The notes below the pieces were generated by a model that saw nothing but the letters and a program-made list of their open reading frames with translations, was not told the DNA's origin and made no database searches. The position numbers were made by a program, and so were the translations under genes. From Sciurus carolinensis (taxonomy: Eukaryota; Chordata; Mammalia; Rodentia; Sciuridae): a stretch of 64,000 bases of DNA. Below are positions 48,326 to 59,769 of this stretch, in pieces. Numbering within the stretch: the first letter of the stretch is position 1; each line of letters opens with the position of its first letter. Location of the stretch: the NCBI RefSeq assembly GCF_902686445.1, contig NC_062214.1, positions 41,425,454 to 41,489,453 on the forward strand, written 5' to 3'.

Positions 48326-48728
48326 TTGGTCTACTTTCTGTTGCTGTAACAGAGTGTCTGATACTAGGTCATATATAAAAAATAAAGGTTTATTTTGGTT
48401 CACAGTTCTGGAGACTCTAAGAGCTTTTAGTAAGGGTTTCATACTGCTTCAACACATGGCATAAAGCAAAAGGGCATGAAGGCATTCAAAAGAAACAAAA
48501 TAGAAAGGAATCATAAAAAGATTTATAACAATCTGCCTCTGAAGGTAACTAGTCCAGTCTTACCAGAGGGAGACTTCATTCCCAAAGATAGCATTTGTCT
48601 ATTCGTGAGTGCTCTGTCCCCATGACCCAAACACCTTCCACTAGGCCCCAACTCCCAGTACTGCCACATTGAAGAATTAAGCCTCAACAAGTTTGGGTGG
48701 GTGATGAGACATATTCAAAACATAGTAA
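48326..48728 (-). mobile_element. ERVL-MaLR type LTR, antisense
   Basis: 'ctactttctgttgctgtaac', 'ggtttattttggttcacagt', 'ccttccactaggccccaact' and 'gatgagacatattcaaaaca' are the reverse complement of a MaLR-like LTR. Another LTR in plus orientation begins 9 bases further on. Confidence 0.6.
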
Positions 48729-48736
48729 AGACCATG

Positions 48737-49168
48737 TGTTATGGTTTGGACATGAGCTCTCCCCTAGTCGCTCCTGTGTTCATGCAGGAATATTCAGAGG
48801 TGAAAAGATTCGATTGTAAGAGCTATAACCTTATCAGGCCACCCTAATTTGAATGGTCTGACTGGGTGATAATTGCTGGTAGGTGGGGTGGCTGAAGGAG
48901 GTGGGACACTGGGAGCATTCCTTGGCAGAGTGCATTTTCCCTGTGGCCCTTCCCGCTTCCTTTCCCTCTCAGCTTTGGCTGCCACAGCAGAGCAGCTTCT
49001 TTCCACCATGTCCACTTCTGCCATGATGCTTGACCTCACCTTTGGCCCAGAGCAAAAATTGTCCTTCAATGGATTGAGACTTCTGAAACCATGTGCCTAA
49101 ATAAACTTTTCCTCCTCCAAGTTGTTCTTATCAGGTATTTTGGCCAGTGATGAAAAACTGACCAACAT
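48737..49168 (+). mobile_element. ERVL-MaLR type solo LTR with 6-base flanking repeat
   Basis: Starts TGTTATGGTTTGG; includes 'tcagaggtgaaaagattcga', 'ggtggggtggctgaaggagg', 'gacttctgaaaccatgtgcc' and 'ataaacttttcctcctccaa'. ACCATG flanks it at 48731-48736 and 49169-49174. Both strand open frames (75 and 91 codons) are LTR sequence. Same family as 43706-44150. Confidence 0.75.
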
Positions 49169-49399
49169 ACCATGTAACCACTCAGTAAGATTCAGAACAT
49201 TTTTGCCATATAAGAAATCTCCCTCAAGGTACAAGTTTTTTAATTTAAAGCAGACATATTGAGGTATCATTCAGTAATAGTCATGGTTTTTAGTGTAGGA
49301 TTCAATACATTTTGACAAATGCAGACAGGTGCATGTCTCACAATAATCAAAATATACAATGGTACTGTCCTCTTCAGAATTCCCTTGTTCACTTCTGTT

Positions 49400-50025
49400 T
49401 CTTTGGGGGCCTGGAATAAAATTGTCTTTATTCACAGATGACATCATCATCTATGTAGAAAAACTGAAAGAACTGCAAAAACTCCTAGAACTAAAAAACA
49501 ATTATAAGTGAGGTGCTAAGCAACTCAGTGAGACCCTCTCTCTAAATAAAATACAAAATAGGGCTGGGGATGTGGCTCAGTGTTCAAGTTCCCTGAGTTC
49601 AATCCATGGTACCAGGAAATAAAAATTATAATATGTTTACATAATACAGGGCTATATACCAGTAGTGAAGAAGTAGAATTTTTGAAATTTAAAAGCACGA
49701 TTCCATTTACATTAGGTATAACTAACAAATTGGGCTTAAGATCTACATGAGGAAAACTATAAAACTCTAATGAAAGAAATCAAAGAAGAACTAAATAAAT
49801 GGAGAGATAGTCCATGTTTGTAGATAGGAAGTCTCAATATTTTCAAGATTTCAGTTCTTCCAAATCTGATGTATATATTCAATGCAATCCCAATCAAAAT
49901 CTCAAAAGTTGTTTTGCAAATACCAATAAACTGATTCTAAAGTTTACATGGAGAGGGAAAACATTCAGAGCATCCAAAATGACATTGAGGAATTAGAGCA
50001 AAATTGGAGGACTGATACTACTAGT
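49400..50025 (+). mobile_element. Old L1 ORF2 fragment, split by a SINE
   Basis: The sequence before the SINE encodes the FADDIIIYVEKLKELQK-type stretch after the reverse transcriptase active site. After it, 'gaaaactataaaactctaat' and 'caatgcaatcccaatcaaaa' continue the L1 order. Stops and frameshifts are present. Confidence 0.8.
49508..49623 (+). mobile_element. Partial B1-ID SINE inside an old L1
   Basis: 'gtgaggtgctaagcaactca' and 'gtgagaccctctctctaaat' are the end of the B1-like part, followed by the ID unit 'agggctggggatgtggctca' and 'gagttcaatccatggtacca'. The sequence ATTATAA at both sides is the probable target duplication. The ID unit lacks part of its centre. Confidence 0.8.
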
Positions 50026-50029
50026 CCAT

Positions 50030-50600
50030 GTCTACTTCATCATAGATCCTTCCCTGTAACTCTAACCCCTGGCAATCACTAATCTGCTTTGTGTTCCTGT
50101 AGTTTGTATTTTCTAGAATGACATATAAATGAAATCACATAGTATGTGGTCTTTGGAGTTCGGCACTACATAATACATTTAAGATTTAAGATCTATGTTG
50201 TATGTACCAGAGGTTCCTTTTATTACTGAATGGTTTTTAATTAAAGCACAGTCTGTTTATCCATTCATCAGTTAAAGGACATTTGAGTCGTTTCTAATTT
50301 TTGGCAATCATGAATAAAGCCACAGTAAATGTTCACAGACAGGGTTTTGTATGAGTCTGTTTTCATTTCTTTTGGGTAAAAACCTAGAAAGCAGAATTAC
50401 TTGGTCTATGCTAAATGCATGTTTAACTACATTTAAAAAAAAAAAAAAAAAGCAAAACCATTCCCCAAAAAGTACTGTTTTGCATTCCCACAAGCAATGT
50501 ATGAGAGTTGTTCTTTATTTTAACCAGCACTTGGCATTGCCAGTGTTTCTTAGCCATTTTACTACATGCATAACACAGATTTTTGAAGCTAACAACATGT
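50030..50600 (-). mobile_element. Old L1 fragment, antisense
   Basis: 'gtttatccattcatcagtta', 'aaggacatttgagtcgtttc', 'catgaataaagccacagtaa' and 'gcattcccacaagcaatgta' are the reverse complement of the end of L1 ORF2 and the start of its 3' UTR. Confidence 0.8.
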
Positions 50601-50964
50601 TCATAAAGTTTATTGCTACCTACAAAGACTTAAATTTGATCTTTAATATCTATTTATGAGCACAACTTGGCTCCCTCTAATTGGGCAGTTGATATTAATG
50701 ATTCTAACTGGAGTTACTTTCACTCTTTCAGTCCAATTTTGATTAGTGTTTTCATTATCTGTAGCAGTATCTATGCCAATTTCCTTAGCACATTTGTTAA
50801 AGGCTACACTCCTCAATTTTAGCCACCCCACAGATTGCATCTAAAGGTTATAACTTTTCACTTCCTTTTGTAGTCTTAAAAACACTCAACAACTTTCCTG
50901 GAATCACCCTTATTTAAATGTGTTTTCTGGACCTGGAAAAGGATGTATCACTCAAAAGCTTCTA

Positions 50965-51065
50965 CTTCCTTTTTTTTTTTTTTTTTTTGTGGTAGTGGGG
51001 ATCGAACTCCGGGCCTTGTGCTTGTGAGGCAAGCACTCTACCAGCTGAGCTATCTCCCCAGCCCT
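50965..51065 (-). mobile_element. ID SINE with TSD
   Basis: A T run followed by 'gggatcgaactccgggcctt', 'gtgaggcaagcactctacca', 'gctgagctatctccccagcc' is the reverse complement of an ID unit. AAGCTTCTA at 50956-50964 and 51066-51074 is the target duplication. Confidence 0.93.
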
Positions 51066-51093
51066 AAGCTTCTAATTTCAAGAACAGATCTAT

Positions 51094-51241
51094 TGGGGTG
51101 AGAGCCAGGGAGGAAAAGGGGAAGGGCTCAGGAGTGGTCATATTATGCTGTTATATTTCATGTATGTACAAATGTGTAACAGCAAGCCCCATCATTATGT
51201 ACAAGAATAATACATCAATAAAAAAATGTGGGGAAGAAAAG
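51094..51241 (+). mobile_element. Short L1-tail-only retroposon
   Basis: 'gccagggaggaaaaggggaa', then 'catcattatgtacaagaata' and 'tacatcaataaaaaaatg' form an L1 3' end without coding sequence. AGATCTAT at 51086-51093 and 51242-51249 flanks the 148-base insertion. Confidence 0.75.
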
Positions 51242-52196
51242 AGATCTATCAAAAGCGTTCTTAGGCTTCATTGTCGTAAAAATTTGGCATACTCAGAGGC
51301 TTGCTAGAGAATTCTGCCACTTTTCTTCTTTGCCCTCCATATTCACACAGCTGTGCATTTGCAATTCTCTGCTGATTTTTCTGTTTTGGGTGGAAGCACA
51401 CATGGTCAGAACCTGGTCTTCTCGAATTCATCACAGATTCCTCCTGGCCCGTTGCTTCTCTCTTTAGCTCATTGCTAATGCCTTATTCATTTGCATATGT
51501 CTCTCCCATCTGCTGGTTCCAATAGAGTGCTATCAGCAATGAGACTGGAGACCTGTGCCACCTCCTATACATTACTTATGTCCCTCCCTGGGCACTCCCC
51601 TACCAGCTATTGTCATCTTTCTGCCTCATCAATAAATGAAGGAACATAATGAACAACTCAGCATTTTTTTTTAAAGTTGATATATATTTAAAATAGACAA
51701 TACATGTACAAAGAACAAATTCAAAAGGTACAAAAGGGCAGAGAGCTGGAAGTCTCCTTCTATTCCCTTCCCCAGATCCCCAGCTCCTTTGCTTGGCCCT
51801 CTCAGGATGAGATATTCAATACACTTACAAACATAGAGTCAAGATATTTTTATTCTTTGCACAAATGGTAACAAGCAATTATGCCTTTTTGAAAATTGTT
51901 TCATATAAAATAAATATCGTGTAAAGGATGCCATCTCTATGTGCCTGAATGTACTACTGATATACTTCAGAAGATTTGATTCATTCTTTTTTACAGTATT
52001 ATAATGTTCGATGTTGTGAATGCGCTATGATTTATTTTACCAAAGTCTTTTTCAAAGTATCTAAAATAATCACTTAGTGACTTAAACAAGATTGAAATCT
52101 ATTTCATGTAAAAGATGAGCAGAGTTAGGTGATACAGTGCTGGTATGGGTAGCAATAGTCTCAGAGACTAAAGATTCTTGTAGTTCATTTTCCTCT

Positions 52197-52333
52197 TTAA
52201 AAAAATCTTTTTTTCCTTTTTTAGTTGTCAGTGGACCTTTATTTTATTTACTTATATGCAGTGCTGAGGATCGAACCCAGTGCCTCACACATGCTGGACA
52301 AGCACTCTACCACTGAGCTATAACTCCAGCCCC
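52197..52333 (-). mobile_element. ID-family SINE (longer 5' variant) with TSD
   Basis: 'gtgctgaggatcgaacccag', 'tgcctcacacatgctggaca', 'agcactctaccactgagcta' is an ID unit in minus orientation, here preceded by a T-rich part with 'gttgtcagtggacctttatt'. TTTTCCTCT at 52188-52196 and 52334-52342 is the target duplication. Confidence 0.88.
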
Positions 52334-53139
52334 TTTTCCTCTGTTTTGAGCATATGGATTTTTCTTTGTGTTTGGAGATAGCTGTTTAAGCTTCAGCTTG
52401 AATTCTGCATACCAGCCTGAAAAAAAATATCAACTTGTTTTCTCTTAGGAAAGGATCCTATTTTCCAAGGGAGAATGAGAAATATTTTCACAATCCTGGG
52501 AGTCTATTAAAAATTTGAGATTCTATTAAGGAAGAAGGGGAGAATAAGTATTGAGGTAAAACAAGCAGTTTCTGCCCCAGAATTATTGCCAGTCTTTTGC
52601 TCTTACCTATGATGATGAAGCAGATTGTCTTTGAGAATGTGCCTATTCATACTCTGTGGGGAGGTCTGCAGAATTTCTAGGTCACAGGTATATGCATTTT
52701 AACTTTCATGGATATTACCAGTTGGTACCCTTTCACAAGGTACCATTCGCATCCTAACCATTTTATGAAAGTGCATTTTCCCATGTCCTCACTAGTCCTG
52801 AGTGTGTTCACAATTTTTGATCTTTATCAGTATGACAGTTGAAATATGTCATTCCAAATTGTCTTATTTGCTCTTACAGGATTTTCTCTTATTTTTGGTG
52901 AAGCCCAGTACTTTTTCAAATGTCTGGAAACCAATTGTGTTTCCTTATCTCTGAAACTATTGTTTACTGGATTGTTTTCTGATTACTCTGTAAAATTGTT
53001 TGTAAATTGAGAAAATTAGTGTTTTCAGTGGTATTCATTATAATTTTTTCACAGTTTTGGCTTTGTCTACTGTGATTTTATTTCCCAGCAGATTGCTGTT
53101 TCTTGGTTTTAGTTTTCAATGTAATCTAATCTGTTGCTT

Positions 53140-53228
53140 AGGTTGGTCCCAAACTCATGGGTTCAAGTGATCCTCCTGCCTCAGAGTCTGAAGCACCTGG
53201 AACTACAGGTATGCACCACCATGCCCAG
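53140..53228 (-). mobile_element. B1/7SL-type SINE fragment
   Basis: 'ggtcccaaactcatgggttc', 'aagtgatcctcctgcctcag', 'actacaggtatgcaccacca' is the reverse complement of an Alu/B1-like monomer, without an ID unit. Boundaries approximate. Confidence 0.75.
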
Positions 53229-53247
53229 TGAGAATTCTGTGTTGTTT

Positions 53248-53274
53248 TGTGTGCGTGTGTGCGCGCGCGTGTGT
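53248..53274 (+). repeat. (GT)/(GC) alternating microsatellite at the tail of the RPLP0 copy
   Basis: 'gtgtgcgtgtgtgcgcgcgc' then 'gtgtgt'. On the RPLP0 sense strand it follows directly after TAAAAAC, so it probably grew out of the retrocopy's A-rich tail. Such alternating runs favour Z-DNA. Confidence 0.85.
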
Positions 53275-53822
53275 TTTTAGAAGAGTCCTTTATTTCCTGT
53301 TTCACAAAGCTCACTGAGTTCGTTGCTTTTTGGTGATGAGTCTAAGAACGAAATCCCACATTTCAGCCAAATCTTCCAACTGTTCCTTTACTTTGGACCT
53401 GGATAGGGCATCAGGTGCAAAAACCAGGGGGAATGAGGAAGCAGCAGCCACAAAGTGCAGGTGGATCAGCCACAAAGGTCTTGACCTTCTCAGTAGGTGG
53501 GAAGATGGATTCAATCTCCAAAGACAAAGCCCTGAGCTGCTTGTACCCACTGATGATAGGATTGAGTACTGATGACCAAGTGGGTAGAGAGCTGGAAGAC
53601 ACACCCTGGCAACATCGCGGACACCCTCCAGGCAGAGAATGCAGTTTTTTCTGTGATGTCAAGCACGCTAACTGCAGATGCTGCCATGTCAAACATGCCG
53701 AAAGATCAACCCAAAGGAGGAGAAAGGGAGCATGTCAGCATGTTCAGGAGTATGACTTTTCCACCTCCTGCTTTGTCTTACAAGCTTAATCAGCTGCACA
53801 TCGCACAGGATTCCAATGGTGA
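53275..53822 (-). pseudogene. RPLP0 processed pseudogene (5'-truncated, frameshifted)
   Basis: On the minus strand the copy begins at about 53822 in the part of RPLP0 that reads 'gatgtgcagctgattaag' and continues without introns through 'gtgcttgacatcacagaaaa' and 'gaaaaggtcaagacctttgt' to the acidic tail. There the Glu/Asp-rich end and the GFGLFD stop area are altered. The 3' UTR 'atcaccaaaaagcaac' and the signal AATAAA (53289-53294) match as I remember them. Several frameshifts split the frame over at least three frames, so no product is possible. The 5' two-thirds are missing. RPLP0 is the ribosomal stalk protein uL10 and has many such copies in mammals. Confidence 0.92.
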
Positions 53823-54325
53823 ATTTTTTTTTTTTTTAATGTAGTTGAATTTATCCCTCTTGAGAAATCACTTCTGGGTTTTGTGACATTCTTAGGAAGG
53901 CACTTCCCATACCAAAACTATAAAATAAATTATCTCATGGCTTTCTTTTACACAGCAATAATAATTATAAGGAGTCAACAATTTGATTTATTTTAACATG
54001 ACTTCTGGTTATCCTGGTCCCGCAGAATCATCTATCTTCCCCCACTGAGTCAATACGTTGGCTGCATCTTAAAAGGGAGGCAGCAGTTCTTTTTCACTTA
54101 CAATGAGTACCTCTTAATTCCATTTACTATTTGATATATACTGTGCTAGCACTGATATTATTCATTGCACTTCAGAGTTACTTATGGCAGTGCATCCAAT
54201 TTGCCAGTGAAGAGAGTTAAGCACCAAGAGATTCAAACACCAACATCTGATCACAGCTTAGATACTGAATCATAAATTGCTCAACCACAGTAAGTTGTCC
54301 GGGAAGGAATTCAGCCTTTGAGGGT

Positions 54326-54710
54326 TGTTATGGGCTAGTTGTGCCCCCCTTACCCCAAATTCATATGTTGATGTTCTAACCCCCAAGTACTTGAACGTGA
54401 ATATATTTAGAAATAGAGTCTTTAAAGAGGTAATTACGTTCAAAGAAGTTTAAGAGGGTAGGCTCTAATCCGGTGTGGCTGGTATTCTTCTAAGAAGAAA
54501 TTGGGACCTCGACACATAAAGAAGGAAGAACACGTGGAGACACAGAGGAGGCAGCCATCAGCAAGCCAAGGAGAGATCTTGGAGGATATCAACCGTGCCG
54601 ACAACTTCATCTTAGGCCAGAGCCTCCAAAACTGTGAAAGAATAAATTTCAATTATTTAAACGACCCAGTTTGTAGTTCTTTGTTATGGCAACTCTAGCA
54701 AACAAATACA
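54326..54710 (+). mobile_element. MLT1-like ERVL-MaLR LTR
   Basis: 'tgttatgggctagttgtgcc', 'aaattcatatgttgatgttc', 'gtctttaaagaggtaattac', 'gcaagccaaggagagatctt' and 'cctccaaaactgtgaaagaa' to 'ctttgttatggcaactctag' follow an MLT1-type LTR framework. Old and without viral genes. Confidence 0.65.
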
Positions 54711-55519
54711 GAGGTACCTGCAACTGAATCAATTAGAAGTCTTTGGTTACAAATCTTAATAATCTAGTCAAATGTACAGTCTTGGGTCATGGTCCCTAGT
54801 CTCTGCTGCTATGGAGAGTTACTTGCAATAGGTGTGTTGGAAGAGATCACAGAAGCAATATTTGTAGGGGAATAAAGGAAACCACTCATGTTAAACTATG
54901 AATAATTGCAGTAGAGGGCTTGGTTGATCATAGGGGAGTTCAGAGTCTGGATGGCTGAGGCAAGGAAGGTAGGCCTTCCTTTGTTCCCTGTAGGTGTCCA
55001 GGAAGAGGGTCTAAACTTAGGGAAGCTCTGTATGACTGAGGGCAATTGCTGAGAGGGACTCAGCTGTGAGCTATCAGCAGCCAACTCCTAATGAGTGTCT
55101 CTATTTTAGAGAGGAGATCTACCTGAGCAGAAGGGAATCTAGTGAAAGAATATGAGGGAAACTCACAGCATGGAGGAACAATCTGAAGGAGCAGGCCTCA
55201 GAGAGGGCATGGCCCAGGACATGGGGAGTCAGAAGACAGTAAACAATAGGGCAGTTTCTGTAGGCAATAACCACTGAAATGAATCATTGCCAACCATCGA
55301 TACACCACTCCTATCAAGATTCAGATTCCCAGAAGAGACCACTTGACCTGACTTTGGTTACCTTCCTGCTCTTTGGACAGAGGTAGGCCTAGCCCCATGA
55401 CTTACAGTCCTAGAAGTTTATACAATGTGGGCAGAAAGGAGGCTCTGGTAAGTCCAGTTGATAAATCATTGTCAGAAAAAGGAGAGGGACACTGGGCAGG
55501 CAAAACCAATATGTATTCA

Positions 55520-55660
55520 CTGAGCCCTCTGAGTTAGAGTCTCAGATTGGGTACCCTTGGGCAAGTAGTCTGAACTTATAAAACTTCAGGTACTTTATGT
55601 ATAGAGTAAAAATCTTACCTACCTCCTAGAATTTTTCAGGCTTAAATAATATATCTATAC
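55520..55660 (+). mobile_element. MIR SINE relic
   Basis: 'tagagtctcagattgggtac', 'ccttgggcaagtagtctgaa', 'cttacctacctcctagaatt' and 'aggcttaaataatatat' are in MIR order. Confidence 0.6.
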
Positions 55661-57335
55661 TTGTCTATATGTATGTATGTACATATATACGTATTCACAA
55701 ATTATGCATATATTCATGTATCTGCACACATATAATATGTGATGTACCTGATACATATAATGAGAGTTGCCCCTTATTTGATTTGAGTCTACACCGCTTA
55801 GGCCCTCATCAAATTATTTTCCATAATTTTATCTGTGTGCCTTTTGCTTCCCTATCTCTCCCTTTAGAGCAGGAGGGGCATTTTTTTTTTAAATGTGCTT
55901 ATATACAAACTCTAGATCTGGAAACCCCCTTAGAGATGTTCTTAATTTTTATGAAACAAACAGTAGAGGTACAAAGTTTCACAATTTTTTATTCCTCTTG
56001 TTGGATGTGAGGACACATATGATTTTGCATATAGAAAAAAAATAAATATTAGTAACAAAATGAGAAAACTGAAAGGAGAGTGTTTTTGACACATCATCTC
56101 TCACTGGGTCTGCACAAGCAGAGCCTTCAAGGATTTCGCAACATCAGATGGTCCAAGTCAAGGGCAACATGAGAGCAGGATTGCCAGGTGTCAGAACACT
56201 GACGTTTTCCTGACAAACATCAGACGCTAATGTAATTCCAGAGTAGGAACACACACAGTCCCCATTTCTTCCTTTGCTGATCATGGAGAGAGACATTTAT
56301 CATGGACCTAGGAAAAACTTGAGTGGAGAAGGGGATGTAAAAAAAAAGGGGGGCGGGGGTTGGTAGTTTCTCTAATCCATCTATTTTTTAAAAGAGATCT
56401 AATTCCAGCAACCAAGTGTAAACTTCATTCCACCACACAGCCACCAAGAGGGATGGCTTGTGTGACACTTCTCAGCTTGCAAATGTTTCCTCTCTGGGGT
56501 CGCAAAAATAGCTGATACATCCATTTCCCTGAAATAAATGCCATCATAGAGGTCTTCTTGTCGCTGTCAGAGGTTATGAGCAGCTCTGATGGAGTGGGGT
56601 AATGACATTGCAAAGTGATTGAAAGGGTTTAGAATGTGATTTCCTATTTGGTTCAGACAAAATAAAACCATTATCTGTGCTTCATCTTTTTTAAAGAGAT
56701 TGTTTCCCGAGCTCTTTCGTGCTTGAAGCCTGTTGCAGCACCAAGGAACAATATTAGCCTGTCACAATTATAGATCAGTTCATCACCACAGTCAGCCTCC
56801 AATCTCCTTGAACTCTTTCCAGAGGAAATGACTTTTCTGGGTCTATCTCATCCCCGGGTACGTTGCCTTTCAAAAAGATGTTGCTGCAGTCATCTATTTA
56901 GCTGTAGAGAGCTACCTGCTATTATGGACCCAGGTACATTGGGGAATTTCCAGGTAGATGCCTATGAGAAACCAAGCCCCTTATTGTTAAGAGAAATAAG
57001 AGCTTATGGTTAAGAGAAATAAGAGACTGAGGCACATGGATGTGGTGGGGCAAGTGGTTGCTTAAATGAGTTTTGGATATATTTAATGTTGAGGGAGTTA
57101 GGGTTCCCAGCACCTTTCATATCTGTCACTAGGGCATGCCGGAATCCATGGGATCATATGGCCAACCCTGCCTCCTCTCTCATTTTTACTCCCTGGTAAC
57201 CCAGGAAGCCAGGTCATGCATGTCCTGACCCCAGGCACCCCTTTACTCAATAGCCTGTCACCAGACCTACTCTCATTTCCAGTATCTGATAACTAGTGCT
57301 ATACTTCAAGGGTAGTTTTGTTTCATTCCAGGACT

Positions 57336-57423
57336 TTCTCTTTTTTTTTCTTCTTCTTCTTTCTTTCTTCCTTTCTTTCTTTCTTTTTCTTTTTTCTTTC
57401 TTTCTTTCTTTTTTTTTTTTTTA
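57336..57423 (+). repeat. Polypyrimidine (TTTC)n tract
   Basis: 88 bases with only T and C ('ttctttctttcctttctttc'), ending in a T run. It yields a spurious Phe/Ser-rich open frame. Confidence 0.95.
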
Positions 57424-57592
57424 ATTTTCAGTTCCTTTTCACTCCAGGATTTTCTAAGCACCAGGCTTTGTCCCAGATTCCCACACCTCTACACAAGCAG
57501 TAGAAAATTCTGTGTCTCTATGCTTCTCCCAGAATCAATATTAATTCATCTCCATAGGTGGGTGCAAATGTACATGTCCATCAACTTGTTCA

Positions 57593-57593
<1 letters not shown>

Positions 57594-57629
<36 letters not shown>
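57594..57629 (+). repeat. (TG)n microsatellite
   Basis: A perfect TG run of about 17 units; it produces a CVCVCV stretch in a chance open frame. Confidence 0.97.
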
Positions 57630-57633
<4 letters not shown>

Positions 57634-57639
57634 GAAGCT

Positions 57640-58440
57640 AAATACAACTTAAAATTTACCATTTCACTGTTTATTTATTATTGGTTTACTATAAGTATAT
57701 TATAACATAATGGTGGGATTCATCCATTGAACTATTTCAAATGTACAGTTTAGTGGCATTAAGTACATTCACATTATCATACAACATCACCACTATCCAC
57801 CTCTAGAACTTTTACTTCTTCCTGAGCTAAAATTCTCTACTCACTGAACACTAAACACCCTTCCCCCTCCCCTCGGCAAGCACTATTCCACTTTGTCTCT
57901 GTGAATTCAACTACCCCAAGGAACCTCAAGTAAGTGGAATCATGCAGCAAAAAGTCTGTCTTTTTGTTTATTTCATTAACCACAATGTCTCCAAAGTTTA
58001 TCTATGTTGCAACATGTGTCAGAAATTCATTCCTTTCTAAGGTTGAATGATATTACTTGTCAGTATGTACACATTTTCTTTATCCATTTTCCCATTATTC
58101 AGTTGGTGGGCATTGGGGTTGCTTCCACTTTGTGACAATTGTGAACAATGTCGCTATGATCATGGGTGTACAAACATCTGTTCAAGTCCCTGCTTTCAGG
58201 TCTATGGTGTATAAACCTAGTTGTGGGATTACTGCATTATATGGTAATTCTGCTTGATTTTTTGAGGAATCCCATACTATTTTCCACAGTGGTTGCATCA
58301 TTTCACATTCCTACCAGCAATGCACAAGGATTCCAATTTCTCCATGTGCTCACCAAGATTGTTATTTTTTTTTTTTTGTTTTCCTCTTTTTAAAAAATAA
58401 AATCACCCTAAGAGATTCCATTGGTGTTTTTAAATGCATT
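57640..58440 (-). mobile_element. Old L1 fragment, antisense
   Basis: 'caatgtctccaaagtttatc', 'tatccattttcccattattc', 'ttgcttccactttgtgacaa' and 'cacattcctaccagcaatgc' are the reverse complement of L1 ORF2 end and 3' UTR sequence. Confidence 0.8.
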
Positions 58441-58729
58441 GGTCACTGTTCATTTACAAAGTTGCTATGAAGAAGGGGAAGAGAAGGAGTATGGGAAGAA
58501 AACTAATGAGGAAATGTCACTGAATAGTGAATACTGAATAGTGAATCAAGAAATTTAATGAGCTAGCAACCACCATTATCAGAATCTGTGTCCCTTTTGA
58601 CCTAACAGAATGGACACTCCAACCTCCCTTACTTGTAGAATGTTTCTTACATATTCTTAAGTTGAAACAGACTCAGGTTATTGTTATCCTTTTATTATGT
58701 TATCTTCATAAAACTTAAATTTATTAATA

Positions 58730-59560
58730 ATAAGATCATTAAAAACAGGTTGATGGTCATCTGGGAAAAATATTTGCAATATCTAAAAGTGATAAGGGGT
58801 TGATATTTAATCCCTACGAAGCTTCTACAAAACAACAGGAAAAAATAAAAAAGTCTAGTAGAAAAACAAGTGAAGAATATGGATATGCAGCTTACAGATG
58901 GGGGAAATTGAATTGCATAAAAAGAAAACCAGAAAAAATTCTTAAATGCTCTAGAAGAAATAAGAGCAGTAACAAAACAAGAAATCCCCAATACTCCCCT
59001 AAAAATAGCCAAACTTTAAAAGGGTACTTCTTCTTTTAAAAAGTCAAGTTTGGGGAACCTGGGGTGTTCCAAGAACTTCCATGCACTGCTGTTGGAAACT
59101 CTTACCGGTTATTCTGTAAAATAAACTGGTGTATCATGAATCTAAACATATTTCAGTCAAAAGAGGCAAAAATTACTTTCTTAAATATCCCAGAGAAATT
59201 CATGGACAGATCTGCAAGAAAATATGAATGATCTTCATTACAGCTTTGTGGTGCCAAAGAAGCACTTTACTGTCCTTCACAATAGGACAAGATACATGAA
59301 ATTGGTGGATGTACCATGAAAGACTATGAAACAGAAGCAATAGATTAAAGATAACTAAAGCAGCATGGGATAAGGTTAAACAAAATGTTAAGGAAAAACA
59401 ACAGCCAGGAAACAATCTCATATCTACATCTATATATATCGTGTTTACTTTAATGACATTTGTGTACATTAAAAGCTCACATAGACACAAAATAGCACCA
59501 AGTTTTTAGAGGTGATATGCATGTTAGGGATTATATCCACACATTAGAATGGGTTTCTGG
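58730..59560 (+). mobile_element. Old L1 3' part
   Basis: 'tatttgcaatatctaaaagt', 'gataaggggttgatatttaa' and 'cttcacaataggacaagata' follow the end of L1 ORF2 and beginning of the 3' UTR, with many substitutions. The 79- and 105-codon open frames are not genes. Confidence 0.65.
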
Positions 59561-59769
59561 GAGTAGGAAATGAGAAGGATATGAAAATTAGGAATAAAGA
59601 GGAAAGAAAATAAGACGAGAGAGGGGACTTACAGTAGACTGCTGTTAATAGCATGTTGATGATAATGATAATAAACAACAAATAAATATGGTTAACTCAT
59701 ATTTACTTACCTGAAGGTCAATCAAAGAGTTAAAAAAAAACCTCAAATGAAGAGCCAATGATTAACAGG

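Larger units (their letters stand above)
51670..54000 (-). mobile_element. Old L1 (3' UTR and ORF2 region), antisense, with three later insertions
   Basis: 'atacatgtacaaagaacaaa', 'gtaccattcgcatcctaacc', 'aggattttctcttatttttg' and, beyond the RPLP0 copy, 'atgtagttgaatttatccct' and 'cttaggaaggcacttcccat' are the reverse complement of an old L1 in the correct order. The element is split by an ID SINE (52197-52333), a B1-like scrap (53140-53228) and an RPLP0 pseudogene (53275-53822). Confidence 0.7.
54001..57335. other. Intergenic segment
   Basis: Holds a MaLR-like LTR (54326-54710), a MIR (55520-55660) and a short 23-base-period duplication (TTAAGAGAAATAAGAG at 56987-57002 and 57010-57025). 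54001-54320, 54720-55515 and 55670-57330 otherwise show nothing that I can name, and no gene. Confidence 0.55.

Noticed and set aside
48794..49069. 91-codon minus-strand and 75-codon plus-strand frames
   Set aside because: Both lie inside the 48737-49168 LTR.
43706..49168. The two similar LTRs at 43706 and 48737 as ends of one provirus
   Set aside because: The region between holds SINEs, an L1 end and an antisense LTR, but no gag, pol or env-like sequence. The second LTR has its own 6-base flanking repeat, so they are separate solo LTRs.
53311..53604. 97-codon minus-strand frame ending MWDFVLRLITKK
   Set aside because: It is the RPLP0 pseudogene read in a shifted frame; the real similarity moves between frames.
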